In this document: positions 51,753-60,917 of the stretch, in pieces
Position numbering within the stretch: position 1 is the first letter of the stretch
Layout: every line of letters starts with the position of its first letter
DNA from: Roseateles terrae
Lineage (GTDB): Bacteria > Pseudomonadota > Gammaproteobacteria > Burkholderiales > Burkholderiaceae_C
Reading direction: 5' to 3'
DNA length: 64,000 nt
Assembly (NCBI RefSeq): GCF_014192155.1
Contig: NZ_JACHXO010000002.1
Span: 186,001 to 250,000 of the forward strand
Translations under genes and position numbers: made by a program
Notes under the pieces: model-generated
Told to the model about the DNA's origin: nothing
The model's input: the letters and a program-made list of their open reading frames with translations, nothing else
Databases searched by the model: none

Positions 51753-53116
51753 GAGGCGGAAGCGCTGATGGAATCGAACAGGCTGCCGGTGCCCGAGAGT
51801 TGCGACTGCAGGTTCTGCAATGCCGTGAACTGCTGGAGGTACCGGTTGTAGGCCTGGGTGTATTGGCTGTCGAGCCGCGTCTGGCGGTCGGTCAGGCTCT
51901 TTTGCTGGGCGGTGACGGTGGCCTGGCGGGACTTGATCTGGCCGGTGCCGCTGTCGGTCCACACATCCACCGCCTTGTCGAAGGCACCGAGCAGGCCGGA
52001 AGGCGCAGAGAGCGCCGCCGAGCCCAGCACGTCGTCCAGGGCGGTGGGTTTGGCGCTCAGGGCCTTGGTCAGCTTGGCGCTGTCCAGGCTCAGCTGGCCG
52101 TAACGGTCGATGTTGACGCCGAGGGTGCGCAGGTTGGAGCCGCCGTAATCGGCGCGCAGCAGCCCGGAGAGGCGATCCCGCAGGGCGCGCACACCGGCGT
52201 CGGAAGCGAACGCCCCGGTGGTGGTGGTGCCGCTGCCCACCGCGGTCAGGTCACCCAGGGTTTTGGTCAGGGTGTTGTACGCATCGACAAACGTCTGCAG
52301 CTTGCCCGCGGTGGCGCTGTCATCGCGCGACACGGTGAGCGTGGTCGGCGCATCGCCGCTGGCCTGCGCCTTCTTGAGCGTCACGGTGACACCTTCGATC
52401 GCGGTCAGCGTGTTGGTGGACTGCTGCAGCCGCACGCCACTGCCCTGCGCCCCCAGCCAGACCACCGCATCCTGAGCGCCGACCAGATCCTTCCGCTTGG
52501 TGGTGTCGTCCAGGGCGGTCTTGAGCGGACCGCTCAGGCCGGTCGTGTCCAGCGTGATCTTGCCGCCGGCACCGCTGACGCCGGAGGTCAGCAGCAACTG
52601 CGTCGCGCCGCCGACGGTCACCACCATCGCGGTGGCCTGGCCGTTGGCGGCGGTGTTGATGGCGCGGGCGATCTCGGATTGCGACAGCGTGCCGTCCCCA
52701 TCGGAATCGGCGCTGGCCAGATCCACATTGAAGCCGCTGCCATTGGCCAGTTGCACCGACATGCTGCCCGGTCCGGCAGGCACGGCCGGCAGGTCCTGGA
52801 AGGCGACCTGATGGGTGGTGGCCAGCTGCTCGACGAACAGCGGCGTGCTGGTCGCCTGCGCCTTGCCGGTGGCGGTGGCGCTGAGCACCGAGGCGTCACT
52901 CGCAGTGGCGCTGTATTGCGTCAGCGTCTTGCCGGTGCTGGACGACAGGCCGGACAGCGCCGTGTTGAACGCCGTCAGCGCGCTCTGCAGTTTGGTCAGG
53001 CCGGTAGTCGTCGCCTGCGCCGCCTTGGACTGCGCGGTGATCAGGCTCTGGGCCGACTGGGTGTAAGCGGTGGCCAGGTTGGTGGCCATGGTGGTGGGGT
53101 CGAAGCTGGTCGTCAT
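51749..53116 (-). CDS. fliD: flagellar filament cap FliD (LafB type)
   Basis: FliD (HAP2), 455 residues, caps the filament. ATG 53116 begins MTTSFDPTTMATNLATAYTQ, after which SAQSLITAQSKAAQATTTGL with TKLQSALTAFNTALSGLSSS forms the N-terminal coiled part. Typical FliD blocks are FVEQLATTHQVAFQDLP, ARAINTAANGQATAMVVTVG, TLTVSRDDSA and FVDAYNTLTKTLGDL, with the C-terminal Q-rich coil LTDRQTRLDSQYTQAYNRYL. A longer frame upstream is non-coding. It lies 65 bp after fliJ. Confidence 0.95.
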   Translation of the reverse strand: MTTSFDPTTMATNLATAYTQSAQSLITAQSKAAQATTTGLTKLQSALTAFNTALSGLSSSTGKTLTQYSATASDASVLSATATGKAQATSTPLFVEQLATTHQVAFQDLPAVPAGPGSMSVQLANGSGFNVDLASADSDGDGTLSQSEIARAINTAANGQATAMVVTVGGATQLLLTSGVSGAGGKITLDTTGLSGPLKTALDDTTKRKDLVGAQDAVVWLGAQGSGVRLQQSTNTLTAIEGVTVTLKKAQASGDAPTTLTVSRDDSATAGKLQTFVDAYNTLTKTLGDLTAVGSGTTTTGAFASDAGVRALRDRLSGLLRADYGGSNLRTLGVNIDRYGQLSLDSAKLTKALSAKPTALDDVLGSAALSAPSGLLGAFDKAVDVWTDSGTGQIKSRQATVTAQQKSLTDRQTRLDSQYTQAYNRYLQQFTALQNLQSQLSGTGSLFDSISASAS

Positions 53117-53181
53117 GTCAGGCACCTCCAAGGGGGTCGATGGGACTTCCCTGGTGCAAGGCGACCGGCGGGGGCAAACTC

Positions 53182-53691
53182 TTAAACATTCGACCCCCAG
53201 GGGGTGGGGCCGAAGCCGGTGGGACCGAACGCGCTGAGGCCGCCGAAGCTGGTGCTGGCGCCGGCCTGAGCGGCCTGGCTGGCCACCTCGTCGTCGCGTT
53301 TCTGCTCCCGGCGCTGGGCATCCACCTGCGCACGGGCGTCCGCCAGACTCAGCAACTGCTTCAGGGAAGCCTGACGGCGGGCCGATTCCATCGCCTGCGC
53401 CTGGGCCTGGGCCAGCTCGGCCTGCCGGCGCACCAGTTCCTGGCGCTGCTGATCCGCCCAGGCCAGCATCGCCTGCTTGTAGACGGCGCTGTTCTGGGCG
53501 AGCCCTGGCAACTGGCTGCCCGCCAGACTGGCATGGGCCCCGAGCGATTCGAGCCGCTGGACGGTGCCCTGCACCCGCTGGCACAGCTGCTGCTGCGCTA
53601 CGAGCTGCGCCTGCTGGCGGTCCAGCTGAAGCTGCTGCAGCTCCAGCAGTCGGCCCAACTGGCGCTGGGTGGTGGTGGGCGTGCCGCTCAT
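53182..53691 (-). CDS. fliJ: flagellar export protein FliJ
   Basis: FliJ, 169 residues, a coiled-coil export component that activates the FliI ATPase and assists chaperone cycling. Almost the whole length is Gln/Ala/Leu-rich helix (LGRLLELQQLQLDRQQAQLV, QQLCQRVQGTVQRLESLGAH, DARAQVDAQRREQKRDDEVA). The C-terminal ~25 residues are unusual, SFGGLSAFGPTGFGPTPWG, and probably flexible. It overlaps fliI by 4 bp (ATGA). Length is close to the usual ~150. Confidence 0.88.
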   Translation of the reverse strand: MSGTPTTTQRQLGRLLELQQLQLDRQQAQLVAQQQLCQRVQGTVQRLESLGAHASLAGSQLPGLAQNSAVYKQAMLAWADQQRQELVRRQAELAQAQAQAMESARRQASLKQLLSLADARAQVDAQRREQKRDDEVASQAAQAGASTSFGGLSAFGPTGFGPTPWGSNV

Positions 53692-55028
53692 GCCAGCAAC
53701 TCCTGAAGACGGGCGACGGTCTGCTCCAGCGGCGCGCCTTCATGCGTGCCTTGGTGCAGGAAGGCTTCAATGCGCGGCCACAGGGTGACCGCCCGGTCGG
53801 TGCCGGGGTCGGCGCCTGGCACATAAGCGCCCAACGGCATCAGCTCGCGCACCTGCTCAAAACGCGCCATCAGCTGCTTGACGAGTCGGGCGGCTTCCTG
53901 CTGCGGACGGCCCGCCACCAGCGACATGCAGCGGCTGATCGACTGCGCCACATCGATGGCGGGGTAATGGCCGCGCTCGGCCAGTGCGCGGGACAGCACG
54001 ATGTGCCCGTCCAGAATGGCGCGGGCGGTGTCCACCACCGGATCCTGCTGGTCATCGCCTTCGGCGAGGACGGTGTAGATGGCGCTCATGCTGCCGCTGC
54101 CTTCGCCATTGCCAGCACTCTCCACCAGTTCCGGCAGCAGGCTGAAGACGGATGGCGGATAGCCGCGTGTGGCCGGCGGCTCGCCCAGCGCCAGCGCCAC
54201 TTCCCGGCGGGCCATGGCATAGCGGGTCAGCGAGTCGATCAGCAGCAGCACATGCTGGCCCTGATCGCGATAGTGGGCGGCGATGCTGTGGCACAGCTCG
54301 GTGGCCCGCAGGCGCATCAGCGGAGATTCATCCGCGGGCGCCACAACGACCACCGCACGGGCCAGGCCAGCCTCGCCCAGCGACAGCTCGATGAATTCGC
54401 GCACTTCCCGCCCACGTTCACCGATCAGCCCCACCACCACCACATCGGCGACGGTGTTGCGGGTGATCAGGCCCAGCAGGACGCTCTTGCCGACGCCGGA
54501 GCCGGCCATCAGCCCCACCCGTTGGCCCCGGCCCAAGGTGAGCAGACCGTTGATGGCGCGCACGCCCACGTCCAGCGGCTCGTCCACCGGGCGCTTGCGC
54601 AGCGGGTTGACCTTGGGCGGTGTGGTGTTGAGCGGCAGATCGCCTCCCAGACGGCCCAGGCCATCGATTGGCTCGCCCAGCCCATTGACGATGCGCCCCA
54701 GCCACTGCGGGCCGATCATCAGATTCGTGCGCTCGGTCACCGGCAGCACACGGGCGCCGGCGGCCAGGCCGTCCGGCTTCTTGAACGGCATGAGATACGC
54801 AGTCTGGTCGCGGAAGCCAACCACCTGGGCGGCCAGCCAGTCGCGCAGCGGCGTCTCGGCGCCATCGGCGCGGGCATCGCCTGCGGTCTCGATCAGGCAG
54901 CGCTGGCCGGTGCGAAGGGTGCAGCCCGTGGCTTCCAGCAGCAGGCCGGACGCGCCGATCAGGCGCCCGGTCGGCGTGGCCACCGGCACATCCCCGAGTT
55001 CGACGCGGCGCAGGGCATGGCTGATCAT
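53688..55028 (-). CDS. fliI: flagellar export ATPase FliI
   Basis: FliI, 446 residues, the F1-like ATPase of the flagellar export gate. Walker A, AGSGVGKS, is at residues 175-182; Walker B is in HVLLLIDSLTRYAMARREVA, with the arginine-finger region ERGREVREFIE. The C-terminal domain includes GHIVLSRALAERGHYPAIDV, typical of FliI/SctN. It is translationally coupled to fliJ and overlaps fliH by 4 bp. Forms a complex with FliH and FliJ. Confidence 0.98.
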   Translation of the reverse strand: MISHALRRVELGDVPVATPTGRLIGASGLLLEATGCTLRTGQRCLIETAGDARADGAETPLRDWLAAQVVGFRDQTAYLMPFKKPDGLAAGARVLPVTERTNLMIGPQWLGRIVNGLGEPIDGLGRLGGDLPLNTTPPKVNPLRKRPVDEPLDVGVRAINGLLTLGRGQRVGLMAGSGVGKSVLLGLITRNTVADVVVVGLIGERGREVREFIELSLGEAGLARAVVVVAPADESPLMRLRATELCHSIAAHYRDQGQHVLLLIDSLTRYAMARREVALALGEPPATRGYPPSVFSLLPELVESAGNGEGSGSMSAIYTVLAEGDDQQDPVVDTARAILDGHIVLSRALAERGHYPAIDVAQSISRCMSLVAGRPQQEAARLVKQLMARFEQVRELMPLGAYVPGADPGTDRAVTLWPRIEAFLHQGTHEGAPLEQTVARLQELLA

Positions 55029-55780
55029 GACCGGTCCCCCAGCGGCAGCGAGGACCGATCGGCGTCGCCAGCGTCCAGCGTGTCGGAAGCGTCGTCGCCC
55101 GCCTCCACCCCTTCAGGCATCAACTGGCCGCGCACCTGCGTCATCACGGCGGTAAGCCGCTGGCGGCAACCGGCATCGGCTTCACGGCCCCCGGCCACCA
55201 CCCGGCACTCGCCCGGTTCCAGCGCGACGTCGGCATGCAGGGTCCATCCCTGCAGACGCTCCGGTGCCAGCTCCAGCAAGCGATCGCGGTCTTCCGGATT
55301 GAGGAACACCACCACACCTTCACGGGTGGGCGACATGGCCGAGAGGGTCTCATCCACCAAAGCCAGCAACTGGGCCGGGCGCAGCGTCAGCTCGGCGCGG
55401 ATCACCTGCCGAGACACGCGCTCCACCAGTTCGACGACCTCCCGGCGCACCGCCGATTGATAGTCCTTCTGCAGCTGGCACAGATGCGTCAGCAGCGTGT
55501 CGACCGCTGCCAAGGGGCTGGCCAGCAGCGCCTTGGCATCTTCACGGCCGTCGGCCAGTCCCTTGGCATGACCCGCCATCTCGGCGCTGGACCGTGCCTG
55601 CTCCTGCCCGCTCTGCAACCCGCTGGCATACCCTTCTTCATAGCCGCGGGCCAGTCCTTCCTGGAAGCCCTGGGCCAAGCTGGCCTGCAGTTCGGCACCG
55701 CTGAGGCCGGACTGCGCGTCCGAGCCCCGCGAGCCGATCTGGGCCAGCGGCGGAAAGCGGTGCGGGCGCAGCGTCTTCAT
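55025..55780 (-). CDS. fliH: flagellar export stator FliH
   Basis: FliH, 251 residues, the regulator of FliI. Helical repeats are evident: ASLAQGFQEGLARGYEEGYA with SGLQSGQEQARSSAEMAGHA shows the GxxxG series typical of FliH. Then LRREVVELVERVSRQVIRAE and LTLRPAQLLALVDETLSAMS fit the C-terminal FliI-binding half. The start MKTLRPHRFPP (55780) was chosen since upstream frame residues are the reverse of fliG coding. It overlaps fliG by 4 bp. Confidence 0.93.
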   Translation of the reverse strand: MKTLRPHRFPPLAQIGSRGSDAQSGLSGAELQASLAQGFQEGLARGYEEGYASGLQSGQEQARSSAEMAGHAKGLADGREDAKALLASPLAAVDTLLTHLCQLQKDYQSAVRREVVELVERVSRQVIRAELTLRPAQLLALVDETLSAMSPTREGVVVFLNPEDRDRLLELAPERLQGWTLHADVALEPGECRVVAGGREADAGCRQRLTAVMTQVRGQLMPEGVEAGDDASDTLDAGDADRSSLPLGDRS

Positions 55781-56814
55781 TCGACGACCGCCTCCGCGAA
55801 CAGCTGCACCTGGATCTCGCCGGCATCCACCAGCGCCTTGACCTGCGCCATGATCTCGTTGCGGGCCTGCTCGACACGGCTCATCGGCATCGGGCCGCCG
55901 CGGCGCATCAGGTCCTCGAAACTCTGGGCCTGACGGCGCGGCATGGCGGCCAGGATGGCATCGCGCACCGCCGGCTCGGCGCCCTTGAGGGCCACGGCCC
56001 ACAGCTCCAGCGGCACTTCCTCGATGAGGCGGGTGAGCGTGGCCTCGCTCTGGCGGGACAGCATGAAGAATTCGTACATGCTGGTCTCGATTTCGCTGAC
56101 CACGACCGGGTCATGCGCCCGCAGCAGCTCGACCATCTGCTGGCGCTGCTCGGGCATGCGGTTCAGGATTTCGGCGACCTGCTTCACGCCTTCGACGGTG
56201 GCGCCCTGCTGGCCCAGGCCGGCGAGGCAACGCTCCACCAGCTCTTCCAGTTCGGCCAGCAGGTCGGCATCCACTTCCGACAGGCGGGCCATCTGCAGCA
56301 GCACCCGGTCGCGGCTGGCGCTGGTGCCCTCCGGCAGGGCCGCGACGACTTCACTGGCCAGGCTGCTGGGCAGGAAGGCGAGGAACACCGCCTGCATGCG
56401 CTGATGCTCCTGGCTGATCTGCTCGGCCAGCCATTTCGGCGAGGCCCATTGCAGGCGCTGCATCTTGGGACGGATGGCGTCACCGTAGATGCTGTTGAGC
56501 ACGCTGGAAGCAATCTGCTGGCCCAGCGCCAGGTCCAGCGAGCGCTTGAGGTAGCTGCGCGAGGCGCCATGCACGCCGCTTTGCTCACGGTAGTCGTCGA
56601 AGAACTCCTGCAAGGAGGTCTTCACCCAGTCGACCTTGATGCCGGAGAGGCGCGACATGACCTGGGTCACGTCCAGCAGCTCCTCGCGCGACAGGCAGCG
56701 CAGCACGGCCGCCGCCGGCTCTTCGCCCATGCTCAGCAGCACGATGGCGGCGCGTTCGACGGGGCTCAGCGACGCAGCGCTGCCCGGCGGAATGAAATCA
56801 CTCGCTTCGGCCAT
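55777..56814 (-). CDS. fliG: flagellar motor switch protein FliG
   Basis: FliG, 345 residues, forms the rotor ring contacting MotA and FliF. Conserved blocks are LSPVERAAIVLLSMGEEPAA with AVLRCLSREELLDVTQVMSR at the N-terminus and IRK-like regions, then EQRQQMVELLRAHDPVVVSE, MYEFFMLSRQSEATLTRLIE, MPRRQAQSFEDLMRRGGPMP and MSRVEQARNEIMAQVKALVD with GEIQVQLF at the C-terminus. It overlaps fliF by 17 bp and fliH by 4 bp. Length is normal. Confidence 0.97.
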   Translation of the reverse strand: MAEASDFIPPGSAASLSPVERAAIVLLSMGEEPAAAVLRCLSREELLDVTQVMSRLSGIKVDWVKTSLQEFFDDYREQSGVHGASRSYLKRSLDLALGQQIASSVLNSIYGDAIRPKMQRLQWASPKWLAEQISQEHQRMQAVFLAFLPSSLASEVVAALPEGTSASRDRVLLQMARLSEVDADLLAELEELVERCLAGLGQQGATVEGVKQVAEILNRMPEQRQQMVELLRAHDPVVVSEIETSMYEFFMLSRQSEATLTRLIEEVPLELWAVALKGAEPAVRDAILAAMPRRQAQSFEDLMRRGGPMPMSRVEQARNEIMAQVKALVDAGEIQVQLFAEAVVE

Positions 56815-58630
56815 TTTTCTTCTGCACCCATTGCTTGACGACTTCCGCCACCCGCTCCGGCTCCTTGGCCGAGAGCACCTTCAGGTGGTCCACCAGCACA
56901 TCCACCGGAGAGCCCGGCGGCGGCAATTCAAAGTTCTCCAGCAGCGGCATCACCGGCGAGCTGCGGCCTGCGGTCGGCGTATGGCCCAGCGCCGGGGCGT
57001 CGGTGCCGGCAGCGCCAGCAAGACCGGCCACGGCCGTGGGCGCGCTGCTGCCCAGCGGCTCCAGCGGCGTGATGTCCGGGCCCTGGCCGGGCTCGGCACG
57101 GCGATCGTCGGCGCCGGCCTTGCGGCGGTCGGCGCGGGCCTTGGCCGGGCTCATGCCCAGCGCATGCTGGCCCATGCGCAGCAGCGGGCGGGCGATCAGC
57201 AGGTAGCCCAGCAGTGCGGCCACCGCATAGGCCGCCCAGCCGCCGACATCCACCAGCGTGTCGCGCTGCTGGTACCAGGGTTCCACCACCGGCGCGCCGG
57301 GGAAGGCGAGCGACGAGACGGTCAGCTTGTCGCCACGGGTCTTGTCCATGCCCAGGCCGTCGTTCAGCAGACGCTCGACCTTGGCCACGTCTTCCGCCGA
57401 CCAGGTCTTGGCACCGCCCGGCGCCGCCGCCGTGTTGAGCAGCACCGCCACGCTCAGCCGTTCCAGACGCCCCCGGCTCTTTCGCACCTGGGTGATGCTG
57501 CGGTCGTAGGCGAACTGGCGGGTGGATGCGTTCTTGCGGGCGACGTTGCTGTTGCCATTGCCGGCGGTGTCGTCCGGGCCGACCTGCGAAGCCGATGCGG
57601 CGGCAGCGGCCAGCGCGGCAGCGGGACGATTGCTCAGCGAGCCGGGGATGCCCAGGGCGATGCGCTCACGGTCCTGCTCTTCGCGGGTGGCCTCGTTGGT
57701 CACCTTTGGGGCGTCCCCGTACTGCTCGCGCGTTTCCTGGACACGGTCGTTGTTGACCTCGGCCGTGACGCTCAGCCGATAGTTCTGCTCGCCCAGCACC
57801 GGCGCCAGCAGTTCATGCACATTGCGGCGGACCTCGTCCTGCACCCGCTTCTGCGCTTCATTGCCCTGCGCGGTGCCGTCAAAGCCTTCGCTCAGATCCA
57901 CCCGCGACGACAGCAGGCTGCCTTGCTGGTCGACCAGGCTGACGCGCGACGGTTCGAGGTTGGCCACCGAGCCCGCCACCAGGTTGATGGCCGCGGCGAT
58001 CTGCTCATGGCTGAGGGTGCGGCCCGGCTTGAGGGTCACCACCACCGAGGCGGAACTCTTCTGGCCGTCGTTGAGAACGAAGGAACTGCTGCGGGCGATG
58101 GAGAGGTGCACGCGGGCGCTTTCGACCGCATCCAGCGCCATCATGCTTTGCGCCAGCTCGCCTTCGAGCCCGCGGCGGAAACGGATGTCCTGCACGAACT
58201 GGCTCACGCCCAGCGGATCATTGCGGTCCATCAGTTCCAGACCGGCCGGCAGCTTGGCGACCACCCCTTTGGCGGCCAGCAGCATGCGAGCCTTGCCGAG
58301 CTGCGAATCGGCCACCAGCACCTGCCCGCTCTCGGGATGCAGGCGATATGGAATGTGCTCGGCATCCAGCACCGCCAGCACGTCGGCGGTCGGTACCCGC
58401 TCCTGATGACCGAAGACGGGCTTGTAGCCGGCCTGGTCACGCCACAGCAGCATCAGCACCAGAGCGGTGACGACGGCGGCCAGGGCCAGCAGCGGCAGCG
58501 CGCCACGCAGGCCGGCACCAGCCCCCGCGGCGGCGGCAGGAGCGGCCTTGCCCAGGCCACTCATCAGGCCGTCCAACCGCTGGCGCCAGCCTGGCGCGGC
58601 GGTGGAGGGCACGGTTTGCAGTTCGTTCAT
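56798..58630 (-). CDS. fliF: flagellar MS-ring protein FliF
   Basis: FliF, 610 residues, builds the MS ring in the inner membrane. TM1 (ALPLLALAAVVTALVLMLLW) is near residues 45-65, and TM2 (AYAVAALLGYLLIARPLLRM) near 465. YscJ/FliF domain blocks include KPVFGHQERVPTADVLAVLD, AEHIPYRLHPESGQVLVADS, and MALDAVESARVHLSIARSSS. The C-terminal tail that binds FliG ends in HLKVLSAKEPERVAEVVKQW. Preceded by fliE by 16 bp. Length is near the usual 550-570 with a longer linker after TM2. Confidence 0.97.
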   Translation of the reverse strand: MNELQTVPSTAAPGWRQRLDGLMSGLGKAAPAAAAGAGAGLRGALPLLALAAVVTALVLMLLWRDQAGYKPVFGHQERVPTADVLAVLDAEHIPYRLHPESGQVLVADSQLGKARMLLAAKGVVAKLPAGLELMDRNDPLGVSQFVQDIRFRRGLEGELAQSMMALDAVESARVHLSIARSSSFVLNDGQKSSASVVVTLKPGRTLSHEQIAAAINLVAGSVANLEPSRVSLVDQQGSLLSSRVDLSEGFDGTAQGNEAQKRVQDEVRRNVHELLAPVLGEQNYRLSVTAEVNNDRVQETREQYGDAPKVTNEATREEQDRERIALGIPGSLSNRPAAALAAAAASASQVGPDDTAGNGNSNVARKNASTRQFAYDRSITQVRKSRGRLERLSVAVLLNTAAAPGGAKTWSAEDVAKVERLLNDGLGMDKTRGDKLTVSSLAFPGAPVVEPWYQQRDTLVDVGGWAAYAVAALLGYLLIARPLLRMGQHALGMSPAKARADRRKAGADDRRAEPGQGPDITPLEPLGSSAPTAVAGLAGAAGTDAPALGHTPTAGRSSPVMPLLENFELPPPGSPVDVLVDHLKVLSAKEPERVAEVVKQWVQKKNGRSE

Positions 58631-58646
58631 GGCGGCGGTCCTGCGT

Positions 58647-58982
58647 TCAGAGCTGCAGCTTGATCAGCTCGTCCACGGCGCCCACCACCTTGTTGCGCAC
58701 CTGCATGAGCATCGAGAAGGACAGGCTCGCCTCCTGGCTGGCCAGCATGGCGCCGACCAGGTCGTCACTCTCCCCGCGCTCGACGGCTTCCATCCGCTCG
58801 CTGGCGGCCTGGTCCTTGTCGTCCACCCGGCGGAGCAACTGCTCAAAGCCCATCCCGTTTTGGTTATGGGACGCACCACCAAGGAGCGCCTGCGCATCAT
58901 TTTGGAGGCGTACGGCGTCCTGGTTCAATAATGAATCCATGGCCGTCTGGGCCAGAGATGACTGAATCGCCGACACGGACAT
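58647..58982 (-). CDS. fliE: flagellar MS-ring-rod junction protein FliE
   Basis: FliE, 111 residues, joins the MS ring to the rod and is the first exported rod protein. The conserved C-terminal segment reads LVGAMLASQEASLSFSMLMQ with VRNKVVGAVDELIKLQL, typical of FliE. It starts the longest minus-strand unit, running through flgN and the detached muramidase (to 44903) with only short gaps or overlaps. Its promoter must lie in the 1-kb gap to fliM. Confidence 0.95.
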   Translation of the reverse strand: MSVSAIQSSLAQTAMDSLLNQDAVRLQNDAQALLGGASHNQNGMGFEQLLRRVDDKDQAASERMEAVERGESDDLVGAMLASQEASLSFSMLMQVRNKVVGAVDELIKLQL

Positions 58983-60002
58983 ATCAAGCTCCCGGATGTA
59001 TGCAGGCAGTTTCCATATTCAAGGAACCGCAGATTTTTGGCTGAGTTCGACCCTCCGGAATATCCGGATGATTTTCGAACTGAAGGGGATATCGTCTGGA
59101 TGCAGGCCGCCTCACCCGGCCCGCAGGGATCAAATATGTCTATTCAATGACTCTGGACATATTTGAAACAGAGCTGTCGAAGAATGTGGCGCCGATGATT
59201 CTCAGCGGTCTGGCCATGCGGCAGCCGAGGCCGGACGCCGGCACTCGAACCATCAACCACCCCTCACCGCGGCGAACGCTTGCGGTCGGCGCATGGCGCC
59301 GAGCGGCACGCATGTGCATCCGCCTCGTCGGGGGAGACGTTGAAAAAGACAGGGAAGTACTTGTCTGCTGCATGGCTTGACCATCCTGTGTCACATCAAG
59401 TGTCAAGACGGGCTCACCGTGGCGAACGCCAAAAGCAGGTCACAACAGGCCTCGGGTGGAGGCCTGGCAGGCATGTGCCTTGGAAGCACGCGTCACGTGC
59501 CTCGCAGACTCAGGTCTGGCAACCCCGCTATCGTGACCTGCCACCCCTGCTGGGATGACCGGCGGTAGACCGGAGGCTTTGCGACCCCGGCTTTCGCTCG
59601 GGTGTGCCCTGATGTGACGGACTGTAGTGGCTGCATCCGTACGCAACAAGGACTTCTTGTGCGGCGCCGCAAAGCAGTATTTGCGAACGTGAAGAAGTTC
59701 ACATGTGGCAACCACGCAGCGACACGATATTCAGTCGAATCGCCCAAATCGGCGGCGGGATTGATAAATATGAAAACGCTAACACCCTGCCGTTGCCGTG
59801 GGTAGGCGACCGTGGAATAGGCTGACTTAAATTTGGAATACCTCCCATCAGGCGGAAGAACATCAGGTGTTTGCAGAAGGATGATGAATTTTTAACGGCC
59901 CCTGGATTTGCGAATATCCTTGGCGCCTGCAAAACCCGACCTCGATTCCTAGAATGAAGAGGTTATGGCTTCAAGCCTTTATTGATTCACCTCGGATCGC
60001 CC
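58983..60002. other. 1-kb divergent region between fliE and fliM, no gene seen
   Basis: No open frame here looks like a real protein in either direction, and the right third is more AT-rich. It must carry the control region for both fliE-led and fliM-led units. Visible elements are a CCGGA/TCCGG palindrome at 59055-59067, a GTGAA/TTCAC palindrome at 59690-59703, and at 59706-59721 a sequence with GG-N10-GC spacing (TGGCAACCACGCAGC) that weakly fits a sigma-54 promoter. In Flag-2 and Vibrio lateral loci the regulator gene lafK occupies this place. Confidence 0.6.
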
Positions 60003-60914
60003 ATGACCAGCCCTGCCCTTTCTCCCCGGCCAGCCGCGCTTGATACGCGCAGCCTTGGCCGTCCGGTGCATCTGCTGCCGCGCGTGGCCGTCCGCCTCCG
60101 CGAAACGCTGCACCGTCAGCTGTGCCTCCCCTGGAACCGGCGCTATCACGCCCATTACGACCTGCGTGAAGTCAGCCTGCAACCGCTGGACCGCGCCGCT
60201 CGCGAAGCCGAGGCGCTGATGGATCCGGACGCCGGCCGCTGGCTGCACGCCATGGGCCCGAGCGGCTTGGTGGCCTGCCGCATCGACCGGGCCCTGGTCA
60301 ACGGATTGATGGCCCGTCGGCTGGGCTTGGCCGGCGGCCAGCCGGAGCAGCCGTCTGCAGAGTTGAGCACCTTGCCGATGACGGCCACCGAGGAGCGTCT
60401 GCTGCAGGCCCTGGCCCGTCAGGGCTGCCAGCTGACGCTGCAGGAACTGGCCAGCGCGGCATCCAGTGGCGCGGACCTCGACGAGGCTCCTGCCGCTGAA
60501 CTGCCACCGCTGCAGATCGGCGGCTTGCCCACCAACAGCACCGATGCGTGGGAAGTCACCCTGCTGCTGCGCGATGCCGATGCCCGTCCGGAGCGGGACA
60601 TGTCCCTGCGCGTCGTGCTGGACGGCGCCTATCTCACACCGCTGCTGCGCCGCCTGGCGGCCCAGCACCGGGGCCCCGCCCGCTCCGCAGTGGCCGTTCA
60701 GCCGCTGTCCCGGCGCCTCACGCTCAAGCTGCAGGCCCGTCTGCTGGAGCAGGAGATGGCCCTGGGCGCCCTGCTGGACCTGACACCGGGCGCGCTGATC
60801 CCCATCCATCTGGCAGATGCCACCGTGCTGGTGGAAGGCTCGCCGCTGATGCGTGCCGCCGTTGCCGAGCACCACGGCAAGTTGTGCCTGACCTCTTTTG
60901 AAGACCTGGAGTGA
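60003..60914 (+). CDS. fliM: FliM-like flagellar switch protein without visible CheY motif
   Basis: A 303-residue FliM-type C-ring protein beginning MTSPALSPRPAALDTRSLGR. Canonical FliM opens with an EIDALL-type CheY-binding motif; I see none. The middle part is diverged (ALVNGLMARRLGLAGG keeps the FliM helix style), and a C-terminal SpoA domain is clear in LKLQARLLEQEMALGALLDL with TPGALIPIHLADATVLVEGS. It belongs to the plus-strand unit fliMNPQR-flhB. FliM identity rests on order and SpoA domain; it also resembles type III SctQ proteins. Confidence 0.85.
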   Translation: MTSPALSPRPAALDTRSLGRPVHLLPRVAVRLRETLHRQLCLPWNRRYHAHYDLREVSLQPLDRAAREAEALMDPDAGRWLHAMGPSGLVACRIDRALVNGLMARRLGLAGGQPEQPSAELSTLPMTATEERLLQALARQGCQLTLQELASAASSGADLDEAPAAELPPLQIGGLPTNSTDAWEVTLLLRDADARPERDMSLRVVLDGAYLTPLLRRLAAQHRGPARSAVAVQPLSRRLTLKLQARLLEQEMALGALLDLTPGALIPIHLADATVLVEGSPLMRAAVAEHHGKLCLTSFEDLE

Positions 60915-60917
60915 TTG

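Noticed and set aside
53117-53824. A longer FliD with a start at 53824.
   Set aside because: The extension is the out-of-frame reading of fliJ/fliI; MTTSFDPTT at 53116 matches FliD N-termini.
55781-56002. A longer FliH with a start at 56002.
   Set aside because: The extra N-terminus is Arg/Gly/Pro-rich and lies wholly over fliG; the ATG at 55780 fits the family.
59706-59721. A sigma-54 promoter upstream of fliM.
   Set aside because: Only the GG-N10-GC spacing fits; other consensus bases differ and it lies ~280 bp from fliM. Mentioned in the region note, not called as a feature.
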